Below, piece by piece: positions 18,169 through 26,451 of a stretch of DNA of 64,000 nt. Source of the stretch: Ruminococcus bromii (lineage in GTDB: Bacteria; Bacillota; Clostridia; Oscillospirales; Acutalibacteraceae); contig NZ_NNSR01000063.1 of NCBI RefSeq assembly GCF_002834225.1, positions 1 through 64,000 on the forward strand, given 5' to 3'. Numbering within the stretch: the stretch's first letter is position 1; every line of letters starts with the position of its first letter. The notes beneath the pieces are model-generated. The model was not told the origin of the DNA. It made no database searches and saw nothing but the letters and a program-made list of their open reading frames with translations. The position numbers were made by a program, and so were the translations under genes.

Positions 18169-19038
18169 TCAAAGCACCTTACAGCCGTCTGAAACAGGCT
18201 TGCAAAGAAAGACTTCTTTGTAGCTTTCACAAAGCTTGTCATAGCACTTCTTGGCTCTTCGTGATGAAGTGAACACACCGAACACGGCTGAACCCGAACC
18301 GCTCATACCTGCTCCCCTTGCCTTTGATTTGAGCATAATACTCTTGATTTCATTAACTTCGGGAATCTGCAAAGCAAGTTCAAAATCATTGAAGATTGTT
18401 GTTGAAATCATAAACATATCTCTGCTGAACAGAGCCTTTACCATTTCATCCGTGTAGCAGGCGTGAGGATTGAGTGTGTCAACCTTTTTATATGCATCGG
18501 CAGTAGACACGCTGACTGAGTCGGGTTTGCAGATTACAATGCTGTCGCAACGAAAAGAGGCAACTTTTTTGATTGCAGTGCCGATGCCCGTACATAGCTT
18601 TGTTCCGCCCTCAAGGCAGAAAGGCACATCCGCGCCTACCTTTTCACCGATTTCTCTCATCTCGGCAGGCTTGAGCATTGTTCCGAACATATTGTTCAAG
18701 CCTAAAATAACAGCCGCACCGTCACTGCTTCCGCCGGCAAGACCTGCCTGTGTGGGAATCTTCTTGTCAATGTCGATATGAACGCCCTTAACATCCGTTT
18801 TGCAATAGTCAAAAAACTTGTAAGCCGCCTTTGCACAGATGTTTGAATCATCGCAGGGCACACCGTCATAATTACAGGAAATTGTCACCGTGCCGCTTTC
18901 ATTGTCTGTGATTGTGATTGTATCATACAAATCAACGGCTTGCATAACGGTTGAAATATTGTGATAGCCGTCTGCTCTCTTTGAAAGAACATCGAGAGAA
19001 AGATTTATTTTTGCAGGAGCAAGAACTTTTACTTCCAT
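18169..19038 (-). CDS. ispE: 4-diphosphocytidyl-2-C-methyl-D-erythritol kinase
   Basis: IspE phosphorylates CDP-methylerythritol in the non-mevalonate isoprenoid pathway; the last enzyme of the same pathway, IspH, is encoded further along at 52490-54463. The 289 residues are a GHMP kinase: KINLSLDVLSKRADGYH near the N-terminus and the ATP-binding PTQAGLAGGSSDGAAV near residues 90-105. It begins with ATG after AAAGGG, 3 bases behind the aminotransferase gene, so the two are in one operon. Confidence 0.95.
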   Translation of the reverse strand: MEVKVLAPAKINLSLDVLSKRADGYHNISTVMQAVDLYDTITITDNESGTVTISCNYDGVPCDDSNICAKAAYKFFDYCKTDVKGVHIDIDKKIPTQAGLAGGSSDGAAVILGLNNMFGTMLKPAEMREIGEKVGADVPFCLEGGTKLCTGIGTAIKKVASFRCDSIVICKPDSVSVSTADAYKKVDTLNPHACYTDEMVKALFSRDMFMISTTIFNDFELALQIPEVNEIKSIMLKSKARGAGMSGSGSAVFGVFTSSRRAKKCYDKLCESYKEVFLCKPVSDGCKVL

Positions 19039-19041
19039 ATT

Positions 19042-20220
19042 TTAACCCTTTTTCAGTTCTTCAAGAAACTCTTTGATTCTTTCAAGCGCAATTTTAAGAT
19101 GCTTGATAGAATATGAATATGACACACGGACAAAGCCTTCGCCCGATTCACCGAACGCAGTACCCGGAACAACGGCAACATGCTTGTCCACAATAAGTCT
19201 TGTACAGAATTCCTCACTTGTAAGACCTGTGCTTTTGATACACGGGAACACATAGAATGCACCCAAAGGTTCAAAGCAGGTGAGTCCCATTGCGTTAAAG
19301 CTGTCCACAACAAGCCTTCTCCTCATATCATACTCGCCACGCATCATCTCTACATCCCTGTCACCGTTGCGCAGAGCCTCAATAGCAGCATACTGTGCGG
19401 TTGTAGGAGCAGACATAATTCCGTACTGGTGGAGCTTTGTCATCTGAGCAATAACAGGAACAGGACCGAGCGCATAACCAAGCCTCCAGCCTGTCATGGC
19501 ATATGATTTTGAAAAGCCGTTTACAACAATGGTACGCTCATACATACCGTCGATTTCAGCAATTGAAACATGGTTCTTATTGCCGTATGTAAGCTCGCAA
19601 TAGATTTCGTCGGAAAGTACAAACAGATTGTGTTCCCTGATAACCTCTGCAATTTCTTCAAGGTCTTTTCTCTCCATAATTGCACCCGTCGGATTGTTCG
19701 GGAACGGAAGTACAAGAAGTTTTGTCTTTGGAGTAATTGCGGCGCGAAGGTCTGACGCTTTAAGTCTGAAATTATCTTCGTTTTTTGTGTTGATAATAAC
19801 AGGCACGCCGTCTGCCATCACTGTAAGCGGTTCGTAACAAACAAATGAAGGTTCGGGAATGATAACCTCATCACCCGGATCAAGCAATGTCCTGAAAACA
19901 AGGTCAATTGCTTCACTGCCGCCGACAGTTACAAGCGTCTGCTTTTTGGCATCGTACTCAATACCGAATCTTCTTTTGTAGTAAGCTGCAATTTCTTCAC
20001 GAAGTTCGGCAAAGCCTCTGTTCGGAGAATACCATGTCTTACCTTTTTTCAGGCTGTTAATGCCCTCTTCACGGATGTGCCACGGCGTCTGAAAATCGGG
20101 TTCGCCGATACTCAGAGAAATGACATCGTCCATTTCGTTAGCTATATCAAAAAACTTACGGATACCCGAAGGTTTTACCGTTGAAATCTTTTTATTAATA
20201 AAATTATTGTAATCTATCAC
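19042..20220 (-). CDS. Class I/II pyridoxal-phosphate aminotransferase
   Basis: This is a 392-residue fold-type I aminotransferase. The lysine that binds the cofactor is in NGFSKSYAMTGWRLG, preceded by LPFPNNPTGA and SDEIYCELTYG, and the C-terminal arginine region is FVRVSYSYS. The closest general types are aspartate/alanine-preferring aminotransferases (AspC/PatA group); the substrate cannot be fixed from sequence. It starts at GTG, overlapping the stop of the Lrp-type regulator by four bases (GTGA). The tight coupling suggests that the regulator senses an amino acid made or consumed by this enzyme. Confidence 0.88.
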   Translation of the reverse strand: MIDYNNFINKKISTVKPSGIRKFFDIANEMDDVISLSIGEPDFQTPWHIREEGINSLKKGKTWYSPNRGFAELREEIAAYYKRRFGIEYDAKKQTLVTVGGSEAIDLVFRTLLDPGDEVIIPEPSFVCYEPLTVMADGVPVIINTKNEDNFRLKASDLRAAITPKTKLLVLPFPNNPTGAIMERKDLEEIAEVIREHNLFVLSDEIYCELTYGNKNHVSIAEIDGMYERTIVVNGFSKSYAMTGWRLGYALGPVPVIAQMTKLHQYGIMSAPTTAQYAAIEALRNGDRDVEMMRGEYDMRRRLVVDSFNAMGLTCFEPLGAFYVFPCIKSTGLTSEEFCTRLIVDKHVAVVPGTAFGESGEGFVRVSYSYSIKHLKIALERIKEFLEELKKG

Positions 20221-20699
20221 AGAATCAAATGCCTCCCGTCACGCTTCTCTTCATCGCTGAAAAGGCATGCCCCTCTGTCCTTGTAGCGGCGCATAATAAA
20301 GTGTGTACCCGTTGAAAGCACACCGTCAATTGTAGAAAGCTTTTTGGCAACAAACATTGCGATGTCCTGCATTGACTCGCCTCTTACAATGAGAGCAAAG
20401 TCATATGTGCCTGCCATAAGATAGAGAGATTCAACCTCTTCAAAGCCCATGCAGAGTTCTGCCATTTCATCAAAGCCTGTTTCCTTTTTGGGAGTTACCT
20501 GAAGTTCAATTAAAGCCTCAACATAGCTGTCGTCAACCATATCCCAGTTTACAACTGCCTGATATCCCTTGATTACCCCCGAATTTTCGTATTCCTTAAT
20601 CTGCGCCTTAATGTAATCCTCAGGCTCGCCGAGCATTGCCGCTATTTCCGCTGTTGTAAAACCGGAATTTTCACTTAAAAGCTTTAATAATTTGTCCAT
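20217..20699 (-). CDS. Lrp/AsnC-family transcriptional regulator
   Basis: This 160-residue regulator has an N-terminal winged helix-turn-helix (MDKLLKLLSENSGFTTAEIA) and a C-terminal RAM domain that usually binds amino acids. The inner ATG at 20699 is chosen because GGGAGGAA sits just upstream; the longer frame to 20732 would place that site inside the gene. A perfect 18-bp palindrome (20726-20743) lies immediately upstream and is a likely operator for autoregulation. The gene is translationally coupled to the aminotransferase. Confidence 0.9.
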   Translation of the reverse strand: MDKLLKLLSENSGFTTAEIAAMLGEPEDYIKAQIKEYENSGVIKGYQAVVNWDMVDDSYVEALIELQVTPKKETGFDEMAELCMGFEEVESLYLMAGTYDFALIVRGESMQDIAMFVAKKLSTIDGVLSTGTHFIMRRYKDRGACLFSDEEKRDGRHLIL

Positions 20700-20725
20700 A
20701 TTTATTCCTCCCTGAGAATATATTA

Positions 20726-20743
20726 AACGCAAAATTTTGCGTT
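20726..20743. promoter_or_regulatory. Perfect 18-bp palindrome upstream of the Lrp-type gene
   Basis: AACGCAAAATTTTGCGTT is a perfect palindrome 27 bases in front of the regulator's start codon. An AT-rich centre with G/C-containing arms is the usual form of Lrp/AsnC binding sites. A possible -10 box, TAATAT, begins right beside it on the minus strand. The assignment to this regulator is inferred from position. Confidence 0.65.
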
Positions 20744-20756
20744 GCAGGCTGAATTT

Positions 20757-20786
20757 GCAAAAAGCGACATCAAAGGATGTCGCTTT
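20757..20786 (-). terminator. Terminator downstream of the 20898-21398 gene
   Basis: AAAGCGACATC at 20761-20771 pairs perfectly with 20776-20786 across a 4-base loop. On the minus strand it is followed by TTTTTGC. A second, longer-looped hairpin, GACAGTTC (20854-20861) with GAACTGTC (20880-20887), lies between this terminator and the stop codon. Confidence 0.8.
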
Positions 20787-20897
20787 GACAATTTCAATTT
20801 TTAATATTTATCTGCGCTTCTGCGCTGTTTGCACTATTATTTGCTTGCTCTGTGACAGTTCACATAGCTTTAGCAGTGGGAACTGTCTGCACATAGA

Positions 20898-21398
20898 TTA
20901 TACAACCTGTACCTCTCGCTTGTCAACTGTATTTATCATATTGACGCATAAGGCGGTCATTAAACATATCAATTCGTTTTGCGCATCGGCAATTTCAAGT
21001 TCGCATCCTAAAGGGTGCTTGATGTGATTGCATATCTGTGCGTTGTCAACATCAACAATGCTGAAATTTTTTGAAATTACATCACCGAGAATTCTCCAAT
21101 TATTGCCGTAGAATCTGCATTGAACCATATTGTTGGTCATAAGCACCACGAGGGTTGCCGCTGTTTTGTCTGTTTTTAGAGTAAATGAATTTACTCCTGC
21201 AACGGGCAACTGTCGAAGTCTTGCAACAAGGTTTTTATTCTCATCAAGAATATTAAGCCTTACAATGTTGTTGACAACACCACGCATACTTCTCTTTCTG
21301 CGTTTCATAACAGCAGTATATTTATCCCTGCCCAATTCATCACGAATCAAAAAACAAACATCGGACGGAGATACATCTCGTGTAATAAACAATTTCAT
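20898..21398 (-). CDS. Hypothetical protein, possibly LURP-one/tubby-like fold
   Basis: A 166-residue soluble protein without signal peptide or membrane helices. The repeated short strands (VRLNILDENKNLVARLRQL, CRFYGNNWRILGD) resemble the beta-barrel LURP-one-related/tubby C-terminal fold found in many small Firmicute proteins. That resemblance is my impression, not a confirmed match, and no function follows from it. Five cysteines are present. The gene is monocistronic, ends in a good terminator, and starts 25 bases downstream of nadE, so it may be cotranscribed with nadE. Confidence 0.6.
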   Translation of the reverse strand: MKLFITRDVSPSDVCFLIRDELGRDKYTAVMKRRKRSMRGVVNNIVRLNILDENKNLVARLRQLPVAGVNSFTLKTDKTAATLVVLMTNNMVQCRFYGNNWRILGDVISKNFSIVDVDNAQICNHIKHPLGCELEIADAQNELICLMTALCVNMINTVDKREVQVV

Positions 21399-21423
21399 AA
21401 AATCACCGTCAAAATTTTATTTC

Positions 21424-23334
21424 TTAATCTTCTTCAAGATTTTCAAGCCAAAGATTTACACACGCATCACTCGGCATTCTCCAGTCTGAACGAGGCGAAA
21501 GTGTTACAGAACCAACCTTCGGTCCGTCAGGCAGACATGAACGCTTGAACTGCTGAGTAAAAAATCTTCTGACAAAGGTTGTGAGCCACTTTTTGATTGT
21601 GGCATTGTCGTATTTTCCCGCAAATGATCTCTTTGCAAGGTAGTATATTTTATTCGGCTCGAAACCAAATCTTACCAAATAATATAAGAAAAAGTCGTGG
21701 AGTTCATAAGGGCCAACCACATCCTCTGTTTTCTGTGCAATTTCGCCGTTTTTATCGGGCGGAAGAAGCTCGGGACTTACAGGTGTGTCGAGAACATCAA
21801 GTAGAACAGTTTTGAGAACTCCCTCGCTGTGCTGTGCCTCATAGGCAGTGAGATAGCGGACAAGGGTTTTCGGAATTGACACATTTACGGCATACATACT
21901 CATATGGTCACCGTTGTAGGTTGCCCAGCCGAGAGCAAGCTCAGAAAGGTCACCTGTGCCGATAACAAGACCGTTATATTTGTTTGAAAGGTCCATAAGA
22001 ATCTGTGTTCTCTCTCTCGCCTGTGAGTTTTCGTAGGTTATATTTGTAACACTTTCATCGTGGTTGATATCCGCAAAATGCTGACGAACAGCCTTTGTAA
22101 TGTTAATATCTTCAAAAGACACTCCGTAAGCCTCAGCCAGAAGCTGAGCATTTGACTTTGTACGCTTTGTCGTGCCGAAGCAAGGCATTGTTACTGTATG
22201 AATATTCTTTCTGTCAATATCGAGCATATCAAAAGCATGAACGCAGACAATGAGCGCAAGTGTGCTGTCAAGACCTCCTGAAAGTCCTAAAACCGCATTT
22301 TGAATTCCCGTGTGAGCAAGTCTTGTTGCAAGACCTGTTGCCTGCATCGTTATAATCTCCTCACAACGGGCGTCAAGATCTGATTTGTTTGACGGGATAA
22401 ACGGAGTCCGAGAGAACTCTCTTGAAAGCTTTGTCTGTTTTATAGGCATATCAAAATATACCGAGGTAAAGTTATTGTCATCACTTTTTGTAAAAGTATT
22501 TGTCTTTCTGCGTTCTGCCGAAAGCTTTTGAACATCAATGTCTGCATAGATAATGCCTGTTGTAAAGCGCTTGCTTTCTGCAAGCAGAGATGCGTTTTCG
22601 GAGATTATGTTCTGTCCCGAAAATACCATATCCGTTGTGCTTTCACCAAAACCCGAATCGCTGTAAATGTATGCACAGCAAAGCTTACCGCTCTGCATTT
22701 TTACAAGGTCACGGCGATACTGTGCCTTGCCTATTACATCATCGGAGGTTGACGGATTGCAGATTATAGTTGCACCGTGTTTTGCGTGTTCAACAGACGG
22801 AGATGCGGCAACCCACAAATCCTCGCAGACTTCAACACCAAAGCTGAAATCACGCATTTTATCACAACAGAACACAAGATTATCTGAAATTATAGTTTCG
22901 ACGCCTGCATATGAAATTTCATCGTAAAGATTTTTTCCGCTTGTGTAATGACGAACCTCGTAAAATTCGCTGTAGTTCGGAATGTTGACCTTCGGAACAA
23001 TGCCAAGTATATCGCCCTTATAAATCACTGCGGCACAATTATAGAGTGCCGATTCAATTGCAACCGGAACACCAACAATTGAGATTATGTCAAGGTCTGC
23101 TGTTTTTTTGAGAACTTCTTCAACTGATTTTTCAGCCGCATTGAGCAAAACACGCTGATAAAACAAATCCGAACAGGTGTAGCCTGTTACACAAAGTTCG
23201 GGAAACACAACCAGTGACGCACCGTTTTTGTGTGCCTCTTTAATCTGTTCAATAATATTTATTGTGTTGGTTTTACAGTCTGCAACCCTGATTTTCGGTG
23301 TTGCGGACGCAACCTTGATGAAACCGTATTTCAT
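21424..23334 (-). CDS. nadE: Glutamine-dependent NAD+ synthase
   Basis: This enzyme amidates nicotinate adenine dinucleotide to NAD+, using ammonia released from glutamine. The 636 residues are the two-domain form. Residues 1-280 are a nitrilase-type glutaminase with Glu46 (VVFPELCVTGY) and the Cys nucleophile in FGVEVCEDLW near residue 177. The synthetase domain follows, with PP-loop GLSGGLDST. The start is the ATG at 23334 with GAGGT upstream; a frame five codons longer lacks a ribosome binding site. A large-loop terminator from the polysaccharide genes lies just upstream. Confidence 0.95.
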   Translation of the reverse strand: MKYGFIKVASATPKIRVADCKTNTINIIEQIKEAHKNGASLVVFPELCVTGYTCSDLFYQRVLLNAAEKSVEEVLKKTADLDIISIVGVPVAIESALYNCAAVIYKGDILGIVPKVNIPNYSEFYEVRHYTSGKNLYDEISYAGVETIISDNLVFCCDKMRDFSFGVEVCEDLWVAASPSVEHAKHGATIICNPSTSDDVIGKAQYRRDLVKMQSGKLCCAYIYSDSGFGESTTDMVFSGQNIISENASLLAESKRFTTGIIYADIDVQKLSAERRKTNTFTKSDDNNFTSVYFDMPIKQTKLSREFSRTPFIPSNKSDLDARCEEIITMQATGLATRLAHTGIQNAVLGLSGGLDSTLALIVCVHAFDMLDIDRKNIHTVTMPCFGTTKRTKSNAQLLAEAYGVSFEDINITKAVRQHFADINHDESVTNITYENSQARERTQILMDLSNKYNGLVIGTGDLSELALGWATYNGDHMSMYAVNVSIPKTLVRYLTAYEAQHSEGVLKTVLLDVLDTPVSPELLPPDKNGEIAQKTEDVVGPYELHDFFLYYLVRFGFEPNKIYYLAKRSFAGKYDNATIKKWLTTFVRRFFTQQFKRSCLPDGPKVGSVTLSPRSDWRMPSDACVNLWLENLEED

Positions 23335-23352
23335 AAAATTATACCTCACAAA

Positions 23353-23401
23353 ATAATAACCGCAGAAACAAAACGCTCCTACGGTTATTATACATCAAAT
23401 T
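23353..23401 (-). terminator. Terminator of the polysaccharide gene pair
   Basis: ATAATAACCG (23353-23362) pairs perfectly with CGGTTATTAT (23392-23401). Read on the minus strand the stem is followed by TTTTGTG, immediately ahead of the nadE ribosome binding site. The loop is unusually long at 29 bases. Confidence 0.65.
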
Positions 23402-23418
23402 TTCCGATTATACAAGCA

Positions 23419-24921
23419 TCAGAGCATTGTTCTCGTAATGCGTTTGAGCCTTTTTCCGTGAAAAAGACACTGACTTTCAAGCGTCGGTTCAAACTTTGTG
23501 ATGTAGCAACTCATATAGCCCATAATCAGCCAGAACCACACCACCATAAATGATATGTCATAGAGCAATGCCTTTTCAAAGCAGGCAAAAAACAAATATG
23601 CGAAAAGAAAAGCAAACAGACAGGGGTAAACATCGTCACGGTATGTTTTTTTCTGAAGGAACAAATGCTGTGCGGAGTGTTTTGCAAACCGAAAGCCGAA
23701 AATTCCGAAAAGAACAAAACCGATTATGCCTGTTGAAACCAAAATTGTAAGGAAACCGTTGTGCAAATCACTTTTGTGATAGGAATACTCCAAAGCACCG
23801 TTTGAATATTCAGCACTGTAGAGAACGATATTTCCGTTTGAGATTCCGACAATCGGCGACAGTTTAAAAAGATTGATTGATTCAAGCCAAAGCTTCTTTC
23901 TTCCGCTGTCAATGTTTTTGTTTTCGTGTGAAAAGGTTATTTTATCCTTTTCAAGCTGTTCTCTCTGTTCGGGAGTCAGGTCTTCCTGCACAAGTTCGCT
24001 TTCGGTTTTGCCTAAAAGCAAATCGACAACAGAGGTTGTCTTTGATACAACAACGGAAAAGCCTTCCTGACAAATCGTTCTGAACATTAAGGCAGAGCCT
24101 GTAAGGAAAACTCCCACAAGAAACAGCGCTGTAATTTTCAAAATAATTTTTGACGGTGAAAGTCCCGCCTTGTCGGCAAAGAACATATAAACTATATAAA
24201 CAATTGCATATCCGAGAGCAAGCACAAGCGATGCGTTTGAGTCACACAAAATAAGTGAAAAAATATTTGTTGCAAGACAGGCTACAATCCATATCTTACT
24301 GATGCCGGGTTCAGGAATTTTTTCGGCAATCCTGCGCATAAAATGTCCCTTTGAGAGCATATGACAGCAAAAAATCGACACCACTGCTATGAAACCGAGC
24401 AGATTCGGATTGACATAACAACCCGTGAATCTGTTTTCGTAAACGGTGAACTTAATCCAGTACCACTCAAATTTTATGCCGAACATAAGGCAGCTTATGC
24501 CGATTATGTTCATTACCGTTGTGATGTAAGTGATAAATTTAGCAATGTGATACAGCTCAATTCTGTAATCAAAATCAGGCTCTGTGTGCATTCCGTAAAA
24601 AAGGAAGAAACACATTACTGAATGCAGCAGCATAACAAGGCTGTAAAGAATTGTCTGTGAAAAGTTGAGAAGTATTGAAAATACAGTCACGGCAAGGAAT
24701 GCGCCTATCCATATTCCGAAACGCAGTTTAAAGAATGTGTTGTTCCGCCTTTGGTTGTACACCACAAGGCAGACGCCCCATATAAAGAGAAAAACAAGAA
24801 GCACATAAGCAGGAATCTGGAGAAAAGCAATGTTGGTAAAAAACAAATCTATAATATAGATTCTCCTGAAAAGCGATGAATCGGAAAAAAATCTTCTTAG
24901 CTTTTGTTTAAAATCGGTCAT
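23419..24921 (-). CDS. O-antigen polymerase/ligase-like membrane protein
   Basis: This 500-residue protein has about ten to eleven membrane helices and one large extracellular loop (about residues 290-400). The topology and the loop residues SPIVGISNGNIVLY...HNGFLTILVSTGIIG match the Wzy/WaaL-type O-antigen ligase family (PF04932). Such proteins polymerise or transfer lipid-linked glycan repeats at the outer membrane face. ATG is preceded by TTGGAG. It follows the initiating sugar transferase by 23 bases, so together they form a minimal pair for a surface polysaccharide; flippase and glycosyltransferases are not in the window. Confidence 0.8.
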   Translation of the reverse strand: MTDFKQKLRRFFSDSSLFRRIYIIDLFFTNIAFLQIPAYVLLVFLFIWGVCLVVYNQRRNNTFFKLRFGIWIGAFLAVTVFSILLNFSQTILYSLVMLLHSVMCFFLFYGMHTEPDFDYRIELYHIAKFITYITTVMNIIGISCLMFGIKFEWYWIKFTVYENRFTGCYVNPNLLGFIAVVSIFCCHMLSKGHFMRRIAEKIPEPGISKIWIVACLATNIFSLILCDSNASLVLALGYAIVYIVYMFFADKAGLSPSKIILKITALFLVGVFLTGSALMFRTICQEGFSVVVSKTTSVVDLLLGKTESELVQEDLTPEQREQLEKDKITFSHENKNIDSGRKKLWLESINLFKLSPIVGISNGNIVLYSAEYSNGALEYSYHKSDLHNGFLTILVSTGIIGFVLFGIFGFRFAKHSAQHLFLQKKTYRDDVYPCLFAFLFAYLFFACFEKALLYDISFMVVWFWLIMGYMSCYITKFEPTLESQCLFHGKRLKRITRTML

Positions 24922-24944
24922 CTGAATACTCCAATCAAAACGAA

Positions 24945-25625
24945 TCAGTTGAAAACCTCTTTAATGGTTTTGAGCATCAGCTTAATGTCAGATCCAAAGC
25001 TGAAATTTTTGACATATGAAAGGTTAAACTTCATCTTTTCGGGAAGAATTTTCTCAACATAAACTCTGTCAACATTCATCTCCCCTTTTAACAGCTTTTC
25101 CTCATCCTTATACATAATTGATGCAAGAGAGGTTATTCCTGCAGGCATAAGCAGAGTTGCAAAATATTTCGGCTCATACATATCAACATAATGCTGAACC
25201 TCAGGTCGGGTTCCGACAATTGACATACTGCCTGAAAGAACATTAAAAATCTGAGGAAGCTCATCAAGACGATACTTGCGGAGAAACCTGCCTATATCGG
25301 TGACTCTTGAATCGCAGTCGGTTGTGACAAGTGAGCCGAGTTTGTCAGCTCCTGTTATCATAGTACGAAACTTAAGAATCTTAAATTTCTTTCCATATGT
25401 TGTAACTCGTTGCTGCTTATAAAACACAGAACCCTTTGAATCAATTTTAATAATAACGGCAATTACTGCTATGGGTATAATCAGAAACACAAGCAAAATG
25501 ACAGACGCAAAAATATCAAGGACACGCTTTAAAATAAGACTGCCTTGCTTTTTGCAAAGAATGTCATAGTATTCTTTTACCTCAGCACACTGAAACTGCG
25601 GCGGAAGCTTTTGAAATGATTTCAT
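24945..25625 (-). CDS. Polyprenyl-phosphate sugar-1-phosphate transferase
   Basis: This 226-residue enzyme would start glycan assembly by moving a sugar-1-phosphate from a UDP-sugar onto undecaprenyl phosphate. It is the short, monotopic PglC/WcaJ-core type: a hydrophobic helix at about 30-62, then KFRTMI, DSRVTDIGRFLRKYRLDELPQ and NVLSGSMSIVGTRPE, all diagnostic of bacterial sugar transferases. The four-helix N-terminal domain of larger relatives is absent. The donor sugar cannot be determined. It is the first gene of its unit, with a good promoter at 25740-25768. Confidence 0.9.
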   Translation of the reverse strand: MKSFQKLPPQFQCAEVKEYYDILCKKQGSLILKRVLDIFASVILLVFLIIPIAVIAVIIKIDSKGSVFYKQQRVTTYGKKFKILKFRTMITGADKLGSLVTTDCDSRVTDIGRFLRKYRLDELPQIFNVLSGSMSIVGTRPEVQHYVDMYEPKYFATLLMPAGITSLASIMYKDEEKLLKGEMNVDRVYVEKILPEKMKFNLSYVKNFSFGSDIKLMLKTIKEVFN

Positions 25626-25739
25626 TAAATAAAAAACTCCATTCTGTGTGTTTGTTGAGCATATGGAAAACAGACCTATGCGAGAATCGGAGATTATACC
25701 GCATTTTTACGCACTAATCCATTATCAAATATCAAAAGC

Positions 25740-25768
25740 ATTATATATCTTTTAAAATCAATTTTCAA
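25740..25768 (-). promoter_or_regulatory. Promoter of the sugar-transferase unit
   Basis: On the minus strand TTGAAA (25763-25768) and TATAAT (25740-25745) are 17 bases apart. A second TATAAT lies further downstream on the minus strand, near 25695, with a poorer -35. The leader to the start codon is about 110 bases and contains no obvious riboswitch. This promoter lies downstream of the terminator at 25824, so the polysaccharide genes do not depend on the transcript started at 25936. Confidence 0.7.
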
Positions 25769-25823
25769 GGCTATTTCTCTTACAAAAAGTTTACAATTTG
25801 ATAAAAGCATTTTAATACAACGT

Positions 25824-25929
25824 AAAAACCGACGGTATGCAGCCGTCGGTTTTTAGGTAATTTTATGGAGTAATCAAGCACATAGAAAGGAAGTTGTTAG
25901 TAATTTAAAGACAATATATTATTTATCTT
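25824..25929 (-). ncRNA. Candidate small RNA of about 105 nt
   Basis: A near-consensus promoter (25936-25964) on the minus strand would start a transcript near 25929. It would end at a strong intrinsic terminator whose arms, 25824-25835 and 25843-25854, pair perfectly (AAAAACCGACGG) and end in TTTTT. No reading frame with a ribosome binding site lies between the two. The body is AT-rich with little predicted structure apart from the terminator. It could instead be a terminated leader of the sugar-transferase unit, 200 bases further on. I do not recognise the RNA family. Confidence 0.5.
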
Positions 25930-25935
25930 GTTTAT

Positions 25936-25964
25936 ACTATATCATGCTTTTTGGTGATTGTCAA
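25936..25964 (-). promoter_or_regulatory. Strong promoter of the candidate small RNA
   Basis: A perfect TTGACA (25959-25964) stands 17 bases from TATAGT (25936-25941) on the minus strand. This is among the best sigma-A-type promoters in the window. The flanking bases up to 26029 are T-rich and otherwise featureless. Confidence 0.75.
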
Positions 25965-26029
25965 CACTTTTTTTAAAACTTTTTTATTTTTTTAATATCT
26001 TTTATTTTTAACCAAAAGTCTTAAATGCC

Positions 26030-26058
26030 TTGACTAAACGGTCAAAAAAATGTAAAAT
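26030..26058 (+). promoter_or_regulatory. Promoter of the DUF1292 gene
   Basis: TTGACT at 26030-26035 and TAAAAT at 26053-26058 are 17 bases apart. The transcript would start near 26065, giving a leader of about 43 bases with GGAGG in front of the ATG at 26108. Confidence 0.7.
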
Positions 26059-26107
26059 GGATATGAAAGAAAGCAAAACAAAATTTATAATAAACGGAGG
26101 CTATAAG

Positions 26108-26404
26108 ATGGCTAACGAATATACACCGGATCTCATTACCCTTATCGGCGATAACGGTGAAGAGATTGAGTTTGAAATTCTTGACATAATTGAAAATGAC
26201 GAGGGCAAATTTTATGTGCTCTATCCTTTCTTTGAAAATCCGGAGGACGCGGTAAATGATCCCGGTGAGTATTATATTTTTGAAGTTAGTGAAATTGACG
26301 GCGAAGAAGAGCTTGCCGAAATTGAAGATGATGAAAAGCTCGACAGAATTGCCGCTGTTTTTGAAAAGCGTTATAATGAAGAATTTTATGACGAAGACGA
26401 CTGA
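26108..26404 (+). CDS. DUF1292 family protein
   Basis: A 98-residue very acidic protein (about a third Asp and Glu), beginning MANEYTPDLITLIGDNGEEI. The pattern of DUF1292 is clear: VTLxDExGxExxFExLDxIE followed by YxxLxP, and an acidic tail ending EEFYDEDD. These small proteins are widespread in Firmicutes, often beside yrrK/yqgF-type genes, and have no established function. The ATG at 26108 is chosen over the longer frame because GGAGG lies 8 bases upstream and the extra residues are lysine-rich and unlike the family. The gene stands immediately upstream of the 6S RNA. Confidence 0.85.
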   Translation: MANEYTPDLITLIGDNGEEIEFEILDIIENDEGKFYVLYPFFENPEDAVNDPGEYYIFEVSEIDGEEELAEIEDDEKLDRIAAVFEKRYNEEFYDEDD

Positions 26405-26451
26405 TAATAGCTTTTTCTGCATATAATAGTATTGCAGGTAAGTGAGTTTAA

